Positions 8,236-16,961 of a stretch of DNA of 64,000 bases are shown here, one piece after another. A program made the position numbers and the translations under genes. This DNA is from an uncultured Draconibacterium sp. (GTDB lineage: Bacteria > Bacteroidota > Bacteroidia > Bacteroidales > Prolixibacteraceae): NCBI RefSeq assembly GCF_963675065.1, contig NZ_OY775906.1, positions 3,202,001-3,266,000 of the forward strand. Direction: 5' to 3'. The first letter of the stretch is position 1; each line of letters opens with the position of its first letter. The notes under the pieces were generated by a model. It did not search any database. It worked only from the letters and a program-made list of their open reading frames with translations, and was not told the DNA's origin.

Positions 8236-9429
8236 ATGAGTAAAAAATTGGTACTGGCATTTAGCGGAGGTTTAGACACATCGTTTTGCGTAAAATACTT
8301 GAAGGAAGAAAAAGGGTACGATGTATACACTGCAATTGCCAACACAGGCGGGTTCTCCGACGAGGAGTTAAAAGTCATTGAAGAACGTGCACTGGCATTG
8401 GGTGCGGTTGAGCACATTACATTAGACGTTACCAACGAATATTACGAAAAGTGTATTCGCTACATGGTTTTTGGGAATGTTCTACGTAATAACACGTATC
8501 CCATTTCGGTAAGCTCCGAAAGAGCATTTCAGGCCATTGCCATTATTGAGTACGCTAAAGAAATTGATGCAAAATACATTGCGCATGGTAGTACAGGCGC
8601 CGGAAATGATCAGATTCGCTTCGACCTTACCTTCCAGGTATTGGCACCCGAGATTGAGATCATCACTCCAACCCGCGATATGTTACTTACGCGTCAGTAC
8701 GAAATTGATTACCTGAAAAAATATGGTTTCGAAGCCGATTTTTCGAAAATGGAATACTCCATTAACCAGGGACTTTGGGGAACCAGCGTTGGCGGCAAAG
8801 AAACCTTAACCACCAACAAAAATCTTCCTGAAGAGGCTTATCCAAGTCAATTGGAAGCCACCGACGAAAAGACTATTGAACTTGGTTTTGAAAAGGGTGA
8901 GCTGATTTCGCTCGACGGTGAATTTTACGAAAACGGTCCTGATGTGATCCGTGCACTGGAAGATGTTGCATCGAAATATGCCATTGGCCGCGACACACAT
9001 GTTGGCGATACGATTATTGGTATTAAAGGCCGCGTTGGTTTCGAGGCTGCCGCACCGCTGATTACCATAAAAGCACACCACCTGCTGGAAAAACATACGC
9101 TTACAAAATGGCAATCGTACTGGAAAGAACAGTTGGGCAACTGGTATGGAATGTTCTTACACGAAGCGATGTACCAGGAACCGGTAATGCGCAACATCGA
9201 AGACTTCCTTGAATCAACACAGGAAAACGTAACCGGAAAAGTGATCGTAAAACTGAGACCTTACAATTTCGAGTTGGTAGGAATTGAATCGGAACACGAC
9301 TTAATGAATTCAGGATTTGGCGAGTATGGCGAAACCGTTGAAGAATGGACAGCCGACGACGTAAAAGGATTTACCAAAATATTATCGAACTCACTTAAAA
9401 TCTACAATAAAGTAAACGGAAATTTATAG
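8236..9429 (+). CDS. argG: Argininosuccinate synthase
   Basis: 397 residues. It joins citrulline and aspartate using ATP. The N-terminal PP-loop LAFSGGLDTS and the downstream AHGSTGAGNDQIRFD (ATP/aspartate site) are intact. Length and the spacing of the C-terminal helical extension agree with full-length ArgG. It begins 82 bp after the GNAT gene, past a hairpin with a T-run, and ends one base before argC. Operon position implies control by ArgR. Confidence 0.97.
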   Translation: MSKKLVLAFSGGLDTSFCVKYLKEEKGYDVYTAIANTGGFSDEELKVIEERALALGAVEHITLDVTNEYYEKCIRYMVFGNVLRNNTYPISVSSERAFQAIAIIEYAKEIDAKYIAHGSTGAGNDQIRFDLTFQVLAPEIEIITPTRDMLLTRQYEIDYLKKYGFEADFSKMEYSINQGLWGTSVGGKETLTTNKNLPEEAYPSQLEATDEKTIELGFEKGELISLDGEFYENGPDVIRALEDVASKYAIGRDTHVGDTIIGIKGRVGFEAAAPLITIKAHHLLEKHTLTKWQSYWKEQLGNWYGMFLHEAMYQEPVMRNIEDFLESTQENVTGKVIVKLRPYNFELVGIESEHDLMNSGFGEYGETVEEWTADDVKGFTKILSNSLKIYNKVNGNL

Positions 9430-9430
9430 G

Positions 9431-10399
9431 ATGATTAAAGTTGGAATTATAGGAGGAGCAGGATACACCGCCGGAGAGCTGTTGAGAATTTTATTAAATC
9501 ATCCGCAAGCAGAAATTGGTTTTGTGCAAAGCACCAGTAATGCGGGCAACTTGATTTCGGATGTACACATTGATTTGCTGGGCGAAACCGAAATCAAATT
9601 CACCGACCAGATGCCTTTTGACGAAGTGGATGTTATTTTCCTTTGTATGGGGCACGGCAAGTCGATTGAATTTGTAGAGAACAACAGTTTCCCTCAATAT
9701 TTGAAAATTATCGACTTAAGCCACGACTTTAGATTGAAAAGAGAAGGCAACGACTTTGTTTACGGCTTACCGGAATTAAACCGCGAAGAAATTGAGTCAG
9801 CTGAACGAATTGCGAATCCCGGTTGTTTTGCCACCGGAATTCAGCTGGCACTGTTGCCATTGGCAGCCAACGATTTGTTGCAGGATGAAATTCATGTTCA
9901 GGCAATAACCGGATCAACCGGGGCGGGGCAAAAACCTACGGCAACATCGCATTTCAGTTGGAGAAGCAGTAATGTTTCGGCTTATAAAATTTTCGAGCAT
10001 CAGCATGAGGGCGAAATCATTCAAAGCCTTACGCAATTGCAGCCGGGATTTGAAAAGGATTTCAACTTTGTACCGATTCGCGGAAACCATACACGAGGTA
10101 TTTTTGTTGCCTGTTATACAAAATTTGATGGCTCGCGTGAAGAAGCCAACGAGATTTACAAGGATTACTACGCCGATCACCCCTTTGTTTTTGTAACCGA
10201 TAAAAACCCGGGAGTAAAACAGGTGGTAAATACCAACAAAGGCGTAATTTATTTGGAAAAACACGGCAACAAGCTGGTGATAATCAGCTTAACCGACAAT
10301 TTAATAAAAGGCGCATCCGGACAGGCAGTTCAGAACATGAACCTGATGTTTGGCCTGGATGAGAAAACCGGACTGAGTTTAAAACCGGTAGCATTTTAA
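9431..10399 (+). CDS. argC: N-acyl-gamma-glutamyl-phosphate reductase
   Basis: 322 residues. NADPH-dependent reduction of N-acylglutamyl phosphate to the semialdehyde. It shows the Rossmann start KVGIIGGAGYTAGELLRIL, the catalytic cysteine in ANPGCFATG and the HTRGI region. It starts one nucleotide after the argG stop, so translation is probably coupled. Given the succinyl-type ArgF' downstream, the acyl group in vivo is likely succinyl, but ArgC sequence alone does not show this. Confidence 0.96.
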   Translation: MIKVGIIGGAGYTAGELLRILLNHPQAEIGFVQSTSNAGNLISDVHIDLLGETEIKFTDQMPFDEVDVIFLCMGHGKSIEFVENNSFPQYLKIIDLSHDFRLKREGNDFVYGLPELNREEIESAERIANPGCFATGIQLALLPLAANDLLQDEIHVQAITGSTGAGQKPTATSHFSWRSSNVSAYKIFEHQHEGEIIQSLTQLQPGFEKDFNFVPIRGNHTRGIFVACYTKFDGSREEANEIYKDYYADHPFVFVTDKNPGVKQVVNTNKGVIYLEKHGNKLVIISLTDNLIKGASGQAVQNMNLMFGLDEKTGLSLKPVAF

Positions 10400-10490
10400 A
10401 ACGAACGCGGAACACAGATTTTGCAGATTCTCACTGAAAGAAATCAGTGCTCATCTTCGAAATCAGCGTCATCAGCGTTCCAATCAATAA
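10400..10490 (+). repeat. Dispersed intergenic repeat between argC and argD
   Basis: The 94-bp gap is filled by a pattern starting ACGCGGAACACAGATTTTGC and ending CATCAGCGTTCC. Its ends are loosely inverted and its middle has repeated AATCAG motifs. I recognise this style of intergenic repeat from Bacteroidota genomes. No gene is visible in it. Confidence 0.45.
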
Positions 10491-10493
10491 AGA

Positions 10494-11630
10494 ATGGAAC
10501 TATTTAATGTATATCCACTTTTCGACATCACTCCCGTAAAGGCAGAAGGCTGCTATGTTTGGGATGAGAACGGAAAGAAATATCTCGATCTTTACGGCGG
10601 GCACGCGGTAATTTCAATTGGGCACAGTCACCCAACTTATGTTGAAAAGATAAGCAATCAACTTCAGCAAATCGGATTTTATTCCAATTCAGTACAAAAT
10701 CCTTTACAAAAGGAACTGGCTGAAAAATTGGGCAAACAATCGGACTGCGAAGATTACCAGTTATTTCTTTGCAACTCGGGTGCCGAAGCCAATGAGAATG
10801 CTCTGAAACTGGCCTCTTTTATTACCGGTAAAAAGAAAATTATCAGTTATAAAAAAGGTTTCCACGGACGTACTTCTGCCGCTGTGGCCATTACCGATAA
10901 TCCGAAAATTATTGCTCCTGTTAACGAAACAGACAATGCGGTTATCCTGCCGTTTAACGATATTAACGCAACAGAAGAAGTTTTAAAACAAGGCGATGTA
11001 GCTGCGGTAATTGTTGAAGGAATTCAGGGAATTGGAGGGATTTACGTACCCGACAACGAATTCCTGACCAAACTGAAACAACTGACCGAAAAATATGTGG
11101 CCGTTCTAATTCTGGATGAAATACAGTCAGGTTACGGACGAAGCGGAAAATTCTTCGCCTATCAGCATACGGATATAAAACCCGACATTGTTACCATGGC
11201 AAAAGGAATGGGTAACGGATTCCCGATTGGAGGCGTACTGATTCAACCGGAAATTGAGCCGTGGTTTGGCATGCTCGGAACCACATTTGGAGGTAACCAC
11301 CTGGCTTGTGCTGCTGCAATTGCAGTTCTGGATGTAATGAAAGACGAAAACCTTGTTGAGAATGCCGAAAAAGTTGGAAATTACCTGATGGATAAACTGG
11401 CGACAATTGATGCAGAATTTGAGATCAGAGGAGAAGGATTGATGATCGGTTTGGAATTTAAGAAACCAATTGCCGAAATTCGCAAGAAATTGCTTTTCGA
11501 TTACGGTATTTTTACCGGTGTATCGGGGCAAAATATTATCAGGCTGTTGCCACCGCTCAGCCTTACAACCGAACAAGCCGACACCTTTTTAGCAGCATTT
11601 GCAAAAGTACTTGGTTCGTTCGCTGAATAA
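10494..11630 (+). CDS. argD: Acylornithine aminotransferase
   Basis: 378 residues, slightly shorter than E. coli ArgD. Class III PLP aminotransferase converting N-acylglutamate semialdehyde to N-acylornithine. It shows YLDLYGGHAV near the N-terminus, the NSGAEANENALKLA cofactor region, LILDEIQSGYGRSG and the Schiff-base lysine in TMAKGMGNGFPIGG. It lies in the arg/pro operon. By context it should use the succinylated intermediate. Confidence 0.95.
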   Translation: MELFNVYPLFDITPVKAEGCYVWDENGKKYLDLYGGHAVISIGHSHPTYVEKISNQLQQIGFYSNSVQNPLQKELAEKLGKQSDCEDYQLFLCNSGAEANENALKLASFITGKKKIISYKKGFHGRTSAAVAITDNPKIIAPVNETDNAVILPFNDINATEEVLKQGDVAAVIVEGIQGIGGIYVPDNEFLTKLKQLTEKYVAVLILDEIQSGYGRSGKFFAYQHTDIKPDIVTMAKGMGNGFPIGGVLIQPEIEPWFGMLGTTFGGNHLACAAAIAVLDVMKDENLVENAEKVGNYLMDKLATIDAEFEIRGEGLMIGLEFKKPIAEIRKKLLFDYGIFTGVSGQNIIRLLPPLSLTTEQADTFLAAFAKVLGSFAE

Positions 11631-11668
11631 AAAATGATTAGAACACGACATTTTCTAAATTCGACAAA

Positions 11669-12466
11669 ATGGAAAATAAAAAAATAGCAATAATCGGGGT
11701 AGGAAACATGGGAGGTGCCATTGCACTTGGCCTTTTAAAATCGGGCTCAGTTAAAGCAAGTAACATCTCCGTTTCCGACAGAAAAGAAGCGACACTCAAA
11801 AAGATGAGTGACCTGGGAATTGATGCTTTCGACAACAATATCGACGCAGCAAAAGATGCTGACGTGATTATTGTTGCTGTAAAACCTTATCATATTGAGG
11901 GAGTAATTAACACCCTGAAACCTATTTTGTCGCCGGAGAAGATTTTCATTTCCATTGTTGCAGGAGTTGGTATAGATGATTTGGGAAAAATGGCCGGAAA
12001 CGACGTCCCTATTTTCCGGGTAATGCCAAACACCGCAATTGCTTTACAGGAATCGTTAACCTGTATTTCGGCAAACGGCAACACCGAACCTTACCGCGAG
12101 TATGTAGTTGAGCTATTTGATAAACTGGGGAAAACCATCGAGATTCCGGAAGAATTGATGGCAGCTGCAACTGTACTTTCCTCGTGTGGTATTGCTTATG
12201 CGCTACGTTATATTCGTGCAGCCATGCAAGGTGGTATCGAAATTGGTTTTAGCGCCGAAATGGCTCAGCTAATCACCGCACAAACAGTAAAAGGTGCAAC
12301 CGAATTGTTGCTGCAATCCGAACATCACCCTGAAAGAGAAATCGACAAAGTAACCACTCCGATGGGTGTTACCATAACCGGCCTAAACGAAATGGAACAC
12401 AAAGGCTTTAGCTCTTCATTAATTCAGGGAGTTCTGGCCTCGTACAAAAAAATAAAAGACAACTAA
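11669..12466 (+). CDS. proC: Pyrroline-5-carboxylate reductase
   Basis: 265 residues. It reduces pyrroline-5-carboxylate to proline with NAD(P)H. It shows the Rossmann GVGNMGGAIALGLLKSG, FRVMPNTAIAL and the C-terminal dimerisation helices ending in GVTITGLNEMEHKGFSSSLI. It precedes proB by 6 bp, joining proline synthesis to the arginine operon; both pathways draw on glutamate. Confidence 0.97.
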   Translation: MENKKIAIIGVGNMGGAIALGLLKSGSVKASNISVSDRKEATLKKMSDLGIDAFDNNIDAAKDADVIIVAVKPYHIEGVINTLKPILSPEKIFISIVAGVGIDDLGKMAGNDVPIFRVMPNTAIALQESLTCISANGNTEPYREYVVELFDKLGKTIEIPEELMAAATVLSSCGIAYALRYIRAAMQGGIEIGFSAEMAQLITAQTVKGATELLLQSEHHPEREIDKVTTPMGVTITGLNEMEHKGFSSSLIQGVLASYKKIKDN

Positions 12467-12472
12467 AAAATT

Positions 12473-13582
12473 GTGCAGACCCGCTATAAAAAAATAACAG
12501 TAAAAGTAGGCAGCAATGTGTTAGCCAAAGCCGACGGAACGCTCAACGTGGCGCGCATTGCCCACTTGGTAGACCAAATTGCTCATTTGCAAAAAAATGG
12601 CGTTGAGGTGGTTTTGGTATCATCGGGGGCAGTTGCTGCAGGCCGTGCTGTAATGAAAAAAACAAAAAAGTCGGACGCCGTATCGCAACGACAGTTATGG
12701 GCTGCACTGGGTCAGGTAAAATTAATTTCGCGTTATTCTGATTTTTTCCACGAAGAGGGTCTTACCTGTGCGCAGGTACTCACCACAAAGGAAAACTTCT
12801 CAAGCCGTGCACATTACCTGAACATGAAAAACTGTATCACCACTTTGCTTGAAAACAAGGTGATCCCTATTGTAAACGAGAACGACACCATTTCGGTAAC
12901 CGAATTGATGTTTACCGATAATGATGAACTGTCTGGGTTAATCGCATCGATGGTTGATTCTGAAGCACTGATAATTCTCAGCAATATAGATGGTGTTTAC
13001 ACTGCTCACCCCGATAGTGAGGGAGCCGAACTGATTGAGCGTATTCAGGTAACAGACAAAGGCCCGCAGGATGCAATTTCGTCGGAAAGATCAGATTTTG
13101 GCCGCGGTGGAATGCTTACCAAATTTCGAATTGCGAAAAAAGTGGCCAGCGATGGAATTGGTGTTCACGTTGCAAACGGAACACGCACAAATATTCTTGT
13201 TGACCTACTCGATAAATCGAATAACCTAAAACACACTTTTTTCGTACCTAACGAGAAACCATCAAGCGGAGTAAAAAAATGGATCGGTTATTCTGATGGT
13301 TTTGCAAAGGGACAGGTACAAATCAACGAAGGAGCAAGAAAAGCACTGCTTTCCGACAAAGCCGTAAGCTTGCTGCCCGTAGGAATTGAGAAAATTGAAA
13401 GCGAATTCAAAAAAGGAGACTTAATAAAAATAACAGGTATAAACGGCGAGTTTGTTGGCATGGGCAAAGCCTCATACGGATCGGAAAGAATTGAAAAGGA
13501 GAAACAATCCGACAAGCAAAAACCGGTAATACATTACGATTATTTGTATGTAGAATATAAAACGAATGAAACATTAATATAG
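12473..13582 (+). CDS. proB: Glutamate 5-kinase (AAK + PUA)
   Basis: 369 residues with a GTG start, 6 bp after proC. The amino-acid kinase domain (about 1-255) has VKVGSNVLAKADG, VLVSSGAVAAGR, NENDTISVTELMFTDNDELS and GRGGMLTKFRIAKK. A C-terminal PUA domain (about 275-360) gives the long form typical of bacterial ProB. It phosphorylates glutamate for proline synthesis and is usually feedback inhibited by proline. No upstream ATG is available in frame near proC. Confidence 0.96.
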   Translation: MQTRYKKITVKVGSNVLAKADGTLNVARIAHLVDQIAHLQKNGVEVVLVSSGAVAAGRAVMKKTKKSDAVSQRQLWAALGQVKLISRYSDFFHEEGLTCAQVLTTKENFSSRAHYLNMKNCITTLLENKVIPIVNENDTISVTELMFTDNDELSGLIASMVDSEALIILSNIDGVYTAHPDSEGAELIERIQVTDKGPQDAISSERSDFGRGGMLTKFRIAKKVASDGIGVHVANGTRTNILVDLLDKSNNLKHTFFVPNEKPSSGVKKWIGYSDGFAKGQVQINEGARKALLSDKAVSLLPVGIEKIESEFKKGDLIKITGINGEFVGMGKASYGSERIEKEKQSDKQKPVIHYDYLYVEYKTNETLI

Positions 13583-13593
13583 AATATAAAAAT

Positions 13594-13714
13594 AGCTCAG
13601 AGTAACCTTTAACGGAGTTTGTCTCCCACGACAAACTACCCTTACTCCCTTTTTTTGATGCCTTAATTTGAACATATTCTGAGCTCCCTCTCCCTCCCCC
13701 GGGAGAGGGTTTTT
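13594..13714 (+). terminator. Folded intergenic element ending in a terminator between proB and proA
   Basis: Three nested or serial stems are visible: AGCTCAGA (13594-13601) with TCTGAGCT (13678-13685), enclosing AGTTTGTC/GACAAACT (13616-13623 with 13630-13637). Then CCCTCTCCC/GGGAGAGGG (13686-13694 with 13701-13709) is followed by TTTTT. The last is a strong rho-independent terminator in the middle of the pro genes, so proA may be expressed at a lower level or from its own promoter. The GC-rich part also resembles a dispersed repeat. Confidence 0.6.
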
Positions 13715-13732
13715 CGTTGAAAGACCAATATT

Positions 13733-14983
13733 ATGAAGATAGAACAACAGCTAAAAAAAACGCTTGATGCATCGCGCAAATTAAACCTGGTGAATGACGA
13801 CCAGGTGAAAAAAGTATTGCTGGAACTGGCAAACGAAGCAAGGGCAAAATCCGATTTTATTCTTTCGGAGAACCAAAAAGACCTGGATCGCATGGATCCG
13901 AAAGATCCAAAATTCGACCGACTGAAACTATCGGAAGAAAGAATAGAAGGCATTGCCTCCGACATGGAAAATGTTGCCCGCCTTGAAAGTCCGGTTGGAA
14001 AAGCATTAAAAGAAACGGTTCGTGAAAATGGGCTGAAAATTAAAAAAGTCACCGTGCCGTTTGGTGTAATCGGGATAATTTATGAAGCCCGCCCAAACGT
14101 TACCTTCGATGTTTTTGCCTTGTGCATGAAATCAGGTAATGCTTGTGTTTTAAAGGGTGGCAGCGATGCCATTTACTCTAACCAGGCCATTGTTTCTATT
14201 ATACGCGATGTACTAAAGAAATTCGATTTTGACGAAAATACAGTAACATTACTTCCTGCCGGGCGCGAGGAAACCAACGAAATGTTGCAGGCTCGCGGAT
14301 ATATCGATTTGATTATTCCACGCGGAAGCCAGGGGCTAATAAATTTTGTACGCGAAAATGCCACCATTCCGGTAATTGAAACCGGTGCCGGAATATGCCA
14401 CACTTATTTCGATGAATTTGGCGATGCCGAAAAAGGCCGCGAGATAATTTTCAATGCCAAAACCCGCCGTTGCTCAGTTTGTAATGCATTGGATTGTTTG
14501 GTAATTCACGAAAACCGATTGAATGAACTTCCTGCTTTTGCCAAAAAACTTTCGGAAGAACAAGTGGTAATTTATGCCGATGAAAAAGCTTTCAAACAAA
14601 TAGAACCGATTTACCCCAAAGAGCTGTTATTCGAGGCCACAGAAGAATCATTCGGAACAGAGTTTTTATCGATGAAAATGTCGATAAAAACAGTTGCTTC
14701 TTTCAACGAAGCGTTGGACCATATTAATACACATTCATCAAAACACAGCGAGGCGATTATTACTGAAAACCAGGAGCGAATTGAAACCTTTTGCAAAATG
14801 GTAGATGCGTCTTCTGTGTATTCAAATGCATCAACCGCTTATACCGACGGTGCCCAATTTGGACTGGGAGCTGAGATCGGCATCAGCACACAAAAATTAC
14901 ATGCCCGAGGACCGATGGCGCTGGAAGAATTGACCAGCTACAAATGGATCATTGAAGGAAACGGACAAGTACGACCAAGGTAA
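13733..14983 (+). CDS. proA: Gamma-glutamyl phosphate reductase
   Basis: 416 residues. NADPH-dependent reduction of glutamyl-5-phosphate to glutamate semialdehyde. It has the aldehyde dehydrogenase-type fold with PFGVIGIIYEARPNVTFDV, ALCMKSGNACVLKGGSDA, the catalytic cysteine in TRRCSVCNALDCLV and FGLGAEIGISTQKLHARGPM near the C-terminus. It works with ProB, from which it is separated by 150 bp containing a folded element and terminator. Confidence 0.97.
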   Translation: MKIEQQLKKTLDASRKLNLVNDDQVKKVLLELANEARAKSDFILSENQKDLDRMDPKDPKFDRLKLSEERIEGIASDMENVARLESPVGKALKETVRENGLKIKKVTVPFGVIGIIYEARPNVTFDVFALCMKSGNACVLKGGSDAIYSNQAIVSIIRDVLKKFDFDENTVTLLPAGREETNEMLQARGYIDLIIPRGSQGLINFVRENATIPVIETGAGICHTYFDEFGDAEKGREIIFNAKTRRCSVCNALDCLVIHENRLNELPAFAKKLSEEQVVIYADEKAFKQIEPIYPKELLFEATEESFGTEFLSMKMSIKTVASFNEALDHINTHSSKHSEAIITENQERIETFCKMVDASSVYSNASTAYTDGAQFGLGAEIGISTQKLHARGPMALEELTSYKWIIEGNGQVRPR

Positions 14984-15131
14984 AAGGCAAAAGTAAAAAG
15001 TTGAGGACAGCTCTGATGGACGAAATCCCGACCGTTAGCGTCGGGAGCAAAAGTAAAAATATAAAAGACAAAAATATAAACTCCGGAAGCTGAAACTTCG
15101 GTCTTCATGCTTCCATTTTCAAACTTAAATT
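14984..15131 (+). repeat. proA-argF' intergenic region with hairpin and repeat remnants
   Basis: No gene. TCCCGAC (15026-15032) pairs with GTCGGGA (15040-15046). Around it are repeated GCAAAAGTAAAAA-like segments and a pyrimidine-rich piece CTTCGGTCTTCATGCTTCC. Similar pyrimidine-rich text occurs upstream of argH (26660-26700), so both look like decayed members of one dispersed family. Confidence 0.45.
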
Positions 15132-16079
15132 ATGAAAAAATTCACATCAGTAAAAGATATTCCCAGCATTGAAAAAGCGCTGGCAACTGCATTCGAAGTA
15201 AAAAATAACAAATTTGGATTTCAGCACCTAGGGAAAAACAAAACCATGGTTTTGGTATTTTTCAACTCAAGTCTTCGCACGCGTCTCAGTACCCAAAAAG
15301 CGGCCATGAACATGGGCATGAACACGATGGTGATGAACGTAAACGAAGACAGCTGGCAACTGGAATCGGAAATGGGCGTAGTTATGGACGGCAAAAATGC
15401 CGAACACCTGCGCGAAGCCATCCCGGTTATTGGTAAATATTGTGATGTAATTGGCGTGCGTGCTTTTGCTAAATTCGAAAAACGCGAAGATGATTACGCT
15501 GAAAAAATATTAAGCCAGTTTGTTGAATATGCCGGTGTTCCTGTGGTAAGCATGGAAGCTGCAACTCGTCACCCCTTGCAAAGTTTTGCCGACCTGGTAA
15601 CCATTGAAGAACACAAAAAGGTAGAAAAACCCAAAGTAGTTCTTACATGGGCTCCGCACCCGCGTGCGTTACCACAAGCTGTTGCCAACTCGTTTGTTGA
15701 GTGGATGCGCGAAACCGATTACGAACTGGTGGTCACTCACCCGAAAGGATACGAACTGGCTCCCGAATTTATGGGAGATGTTAAAGTAGAGTACGATCAG
15801 AAAAAAGCTTTCGAAGGTGCTGATTTTATCTACGCTAAAAACTGGGCTTCGTTCACCGATTATGGCCAGATACTTTCAAAAGATTTGAATTGGACAGTTA
15901 ATGAAGAAAAAATGGCGCTTACCAACGATGCGAAATTTATGCACTGCCTACCGGTACGTCGGAATATGGTAGTAAGCGATGGCGTTATCGACAGCCCTAA
16001 TTCAATTGTGGTTGAACAAGCCTACAACCGCGAAGTTACTGCACAGGCAGTATTGAAAATGATTCTTGAAAATGCTTAA
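15132..16079 (+). CDS. argF': N-succinylornithine carbamoyltransferase (ArgF')
   Basis: 315 residues, closely resembling Bacteroides fragilis ArgF' along its length. It transfers the carbamoyl group to N-succinylornithine, giving N-succinylcitrulline. Seen: the carbamoyl-phosphate loop FFNSSLRTRLSTQKAA, MEAATRHPLQSFADL, TWAPHPRALPQA and MHCLPVRRN. The specificity position equivalent to Pro90 of the B. fragilis enzyme is Ala90 here (MDGKNAEHL, codon 15399-15401). Published mutants show that Glu at this site favours acetylornithine and that small or hydrophobic residues favour succinylornithine, so a succinyl substrate is likely. It is the last gene of the operon. Confidence 0.9.
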   Translation: MKKFTSVKDIPSIEKALATAFEVKNNKFGFQHLGKNKTMVLVFFNSSLRTRLSTQKAAMNMGMNTMVMNVNEDSWQLESEMGVVMDGKNAEHLREAIPVIGKYCDVIGVRAFAKFEKREDDYAEKILSQFVEYAGVPVVSMEAATRHPLQSFADLVTIEEHKKVEKPKVVLTWAPHPRALPQAVANSFVEWMRETDYELVVTHPKGYELAPEFMGDVKVEYDQKKAFEGADFIYAKNWASFTDYGQILSKDLNWTVNEEKMALTNDAKFMHCLPVRRNMVVSDGVIDSPNSIVVEQAYNREVTAQAVLKMILENA

Positions 16080-16093
16080 TTCTGCTACCTTTG
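16066..16093 (+). promoter_or_regulatory. Promoter of hisA-hisF(-hisIE)
   Basis: TTG at 16066-16068, a 17-nt spacer and TACCTTTG at 16086-16093 form a good Bacteroidota promoter overlapping the argF' 3' end. The expected start near 16100 excludes the in-frame upstream ATG at 16091 as the hisA start. Confidence 0.65.
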
Positions 16094-16123
16094 CGGCCTC
16101 GCGGATTGAGAGAATTTAAAAAC

Positions 16124-16855
16124 ATGACTAAAAAAATAGAAATAATACCTGCCATCGACCTCATTGACGCTAAATGTGTGCGACTTTCTCAGGGCGATTA
16201 CAACCAGAAAACGATTTACAACGATAACCCGCTGGAGGTGGCTAAAATGTTCGAAGATGCCGGAATCACACGTTTACACCTTGTTGACCTGGATGGAGCA
16301 AAAGCCAAGCACATTGTAAACTATAAAGTGCTTGAAACCATCGCCGGAAAAACCAATTTGGTGATTGACTTTGGTGGCGGATTAAAATCAGACAAAGACC
16401 TGGGAATTGCATTTAACTCAGGTGCAGCTATGGTTACCGGCGGTAGTATCGCAGTAAAAGAGAAAGATACTTTTCTGAGCTGGCTGGAGAAATTTGGCAG
16501 CGAAAAAATCATTCTGGGTGCCGATGCAAAAGACGGCAATATTGCAGTAAGCGGTTGGCTGGAAACCACCGAATTAGGTGTTATCGATTTTATTTCAGAA
16601 TTCCACAAACAGGGAATCAGCAAAGTAATTTCAACGGATATCAGCCGCGACGGAATGTTAAGCGGCCCTGCATTTGAACTTTACGCTGACATTATGGAAA
16701 CGCTTCCCGAAGTGGAAATTATTGCCAGTGGTGGAATTGCCACCATGGACGACATATTAAAATTAGATGAAATGGGCGTTCCGGGAGTAATTACCGGAAA
16801 AGCCATTTATGAAAATCGCATAACTTTGAAAGAAATTGAGAAGTTCATTTCATAA
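16124..16855 (+). CDS. hisA: Phosphoribosylformimino-AICAR-phosphate isomerase
   Basis: 243 residues, (beta/alpha)8 barrel. The first strand IIPAIDLIDAKCVRLSQGDY carries the catalytic Asp, the phosphate loops are DFGGGLK and ASGGIA, and ISTDISRDGMLSGP carries the second catalytic Asp. The start MTKKIEIIPAID was chosen over an upstream in-frame ATG that lies at the promoter. Fourth step of histidine synthesis, paired with hisF and hisIE downstream. Confidence 0.97.
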   Translation: MTKKIEIIPAIDLIDAKCVRLSQGDYNQKTIYNDNPLEVAKMFEDAGITRLHLVDLDGAKAKHIVNYKVLETIAGKTNLVIDFGGGLKSDKDLGIAFNSGAAMVTGGSIAVKEKDTFLSWLEKFGSEKIILGADAKDGNIAVSGWLETTELGVIDFISEFHKQGISKVISTDISRDGMLSGPAFELYADIMETLPEVEIIASGGIATMDDILKLDEMGVPGVITGKAIYENRITLKEIEKFIS

Positions 16856-16865
16856 CAATGATACT

Positions 16866-16945
16866 GTCATTTCGAATCCTGAGGAACGAAGCTGAGAAAT
16901 CTACCTCATATCAACAGATTTCTCCTCGCCTAATCGTCGAAATGA
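16866..16945 (+). repeat. Palindromic dispersed repeat between hisA and hisF
   Basis: TGTCATTTCGA at the left end is inverted as TCGAAATGACA at the right end. Internally AGAAATCT is inverted as AGATTTCT. The element forms one long imperfect hairpin and matches a common Bacteroidota intergenic repeat style. A decayed relative appears near 52800-52915. Confidence 0.65.
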
Positions 16946-16961
16946 CAAAACTGATAAGAAA

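Noticed and set aside
16091..16123. Upstream ATG for hisA
   Set aside because: It overlaps the promoter core TACCTTTG; MTKKIEIIPAID at 16124 is the normal HisA start.
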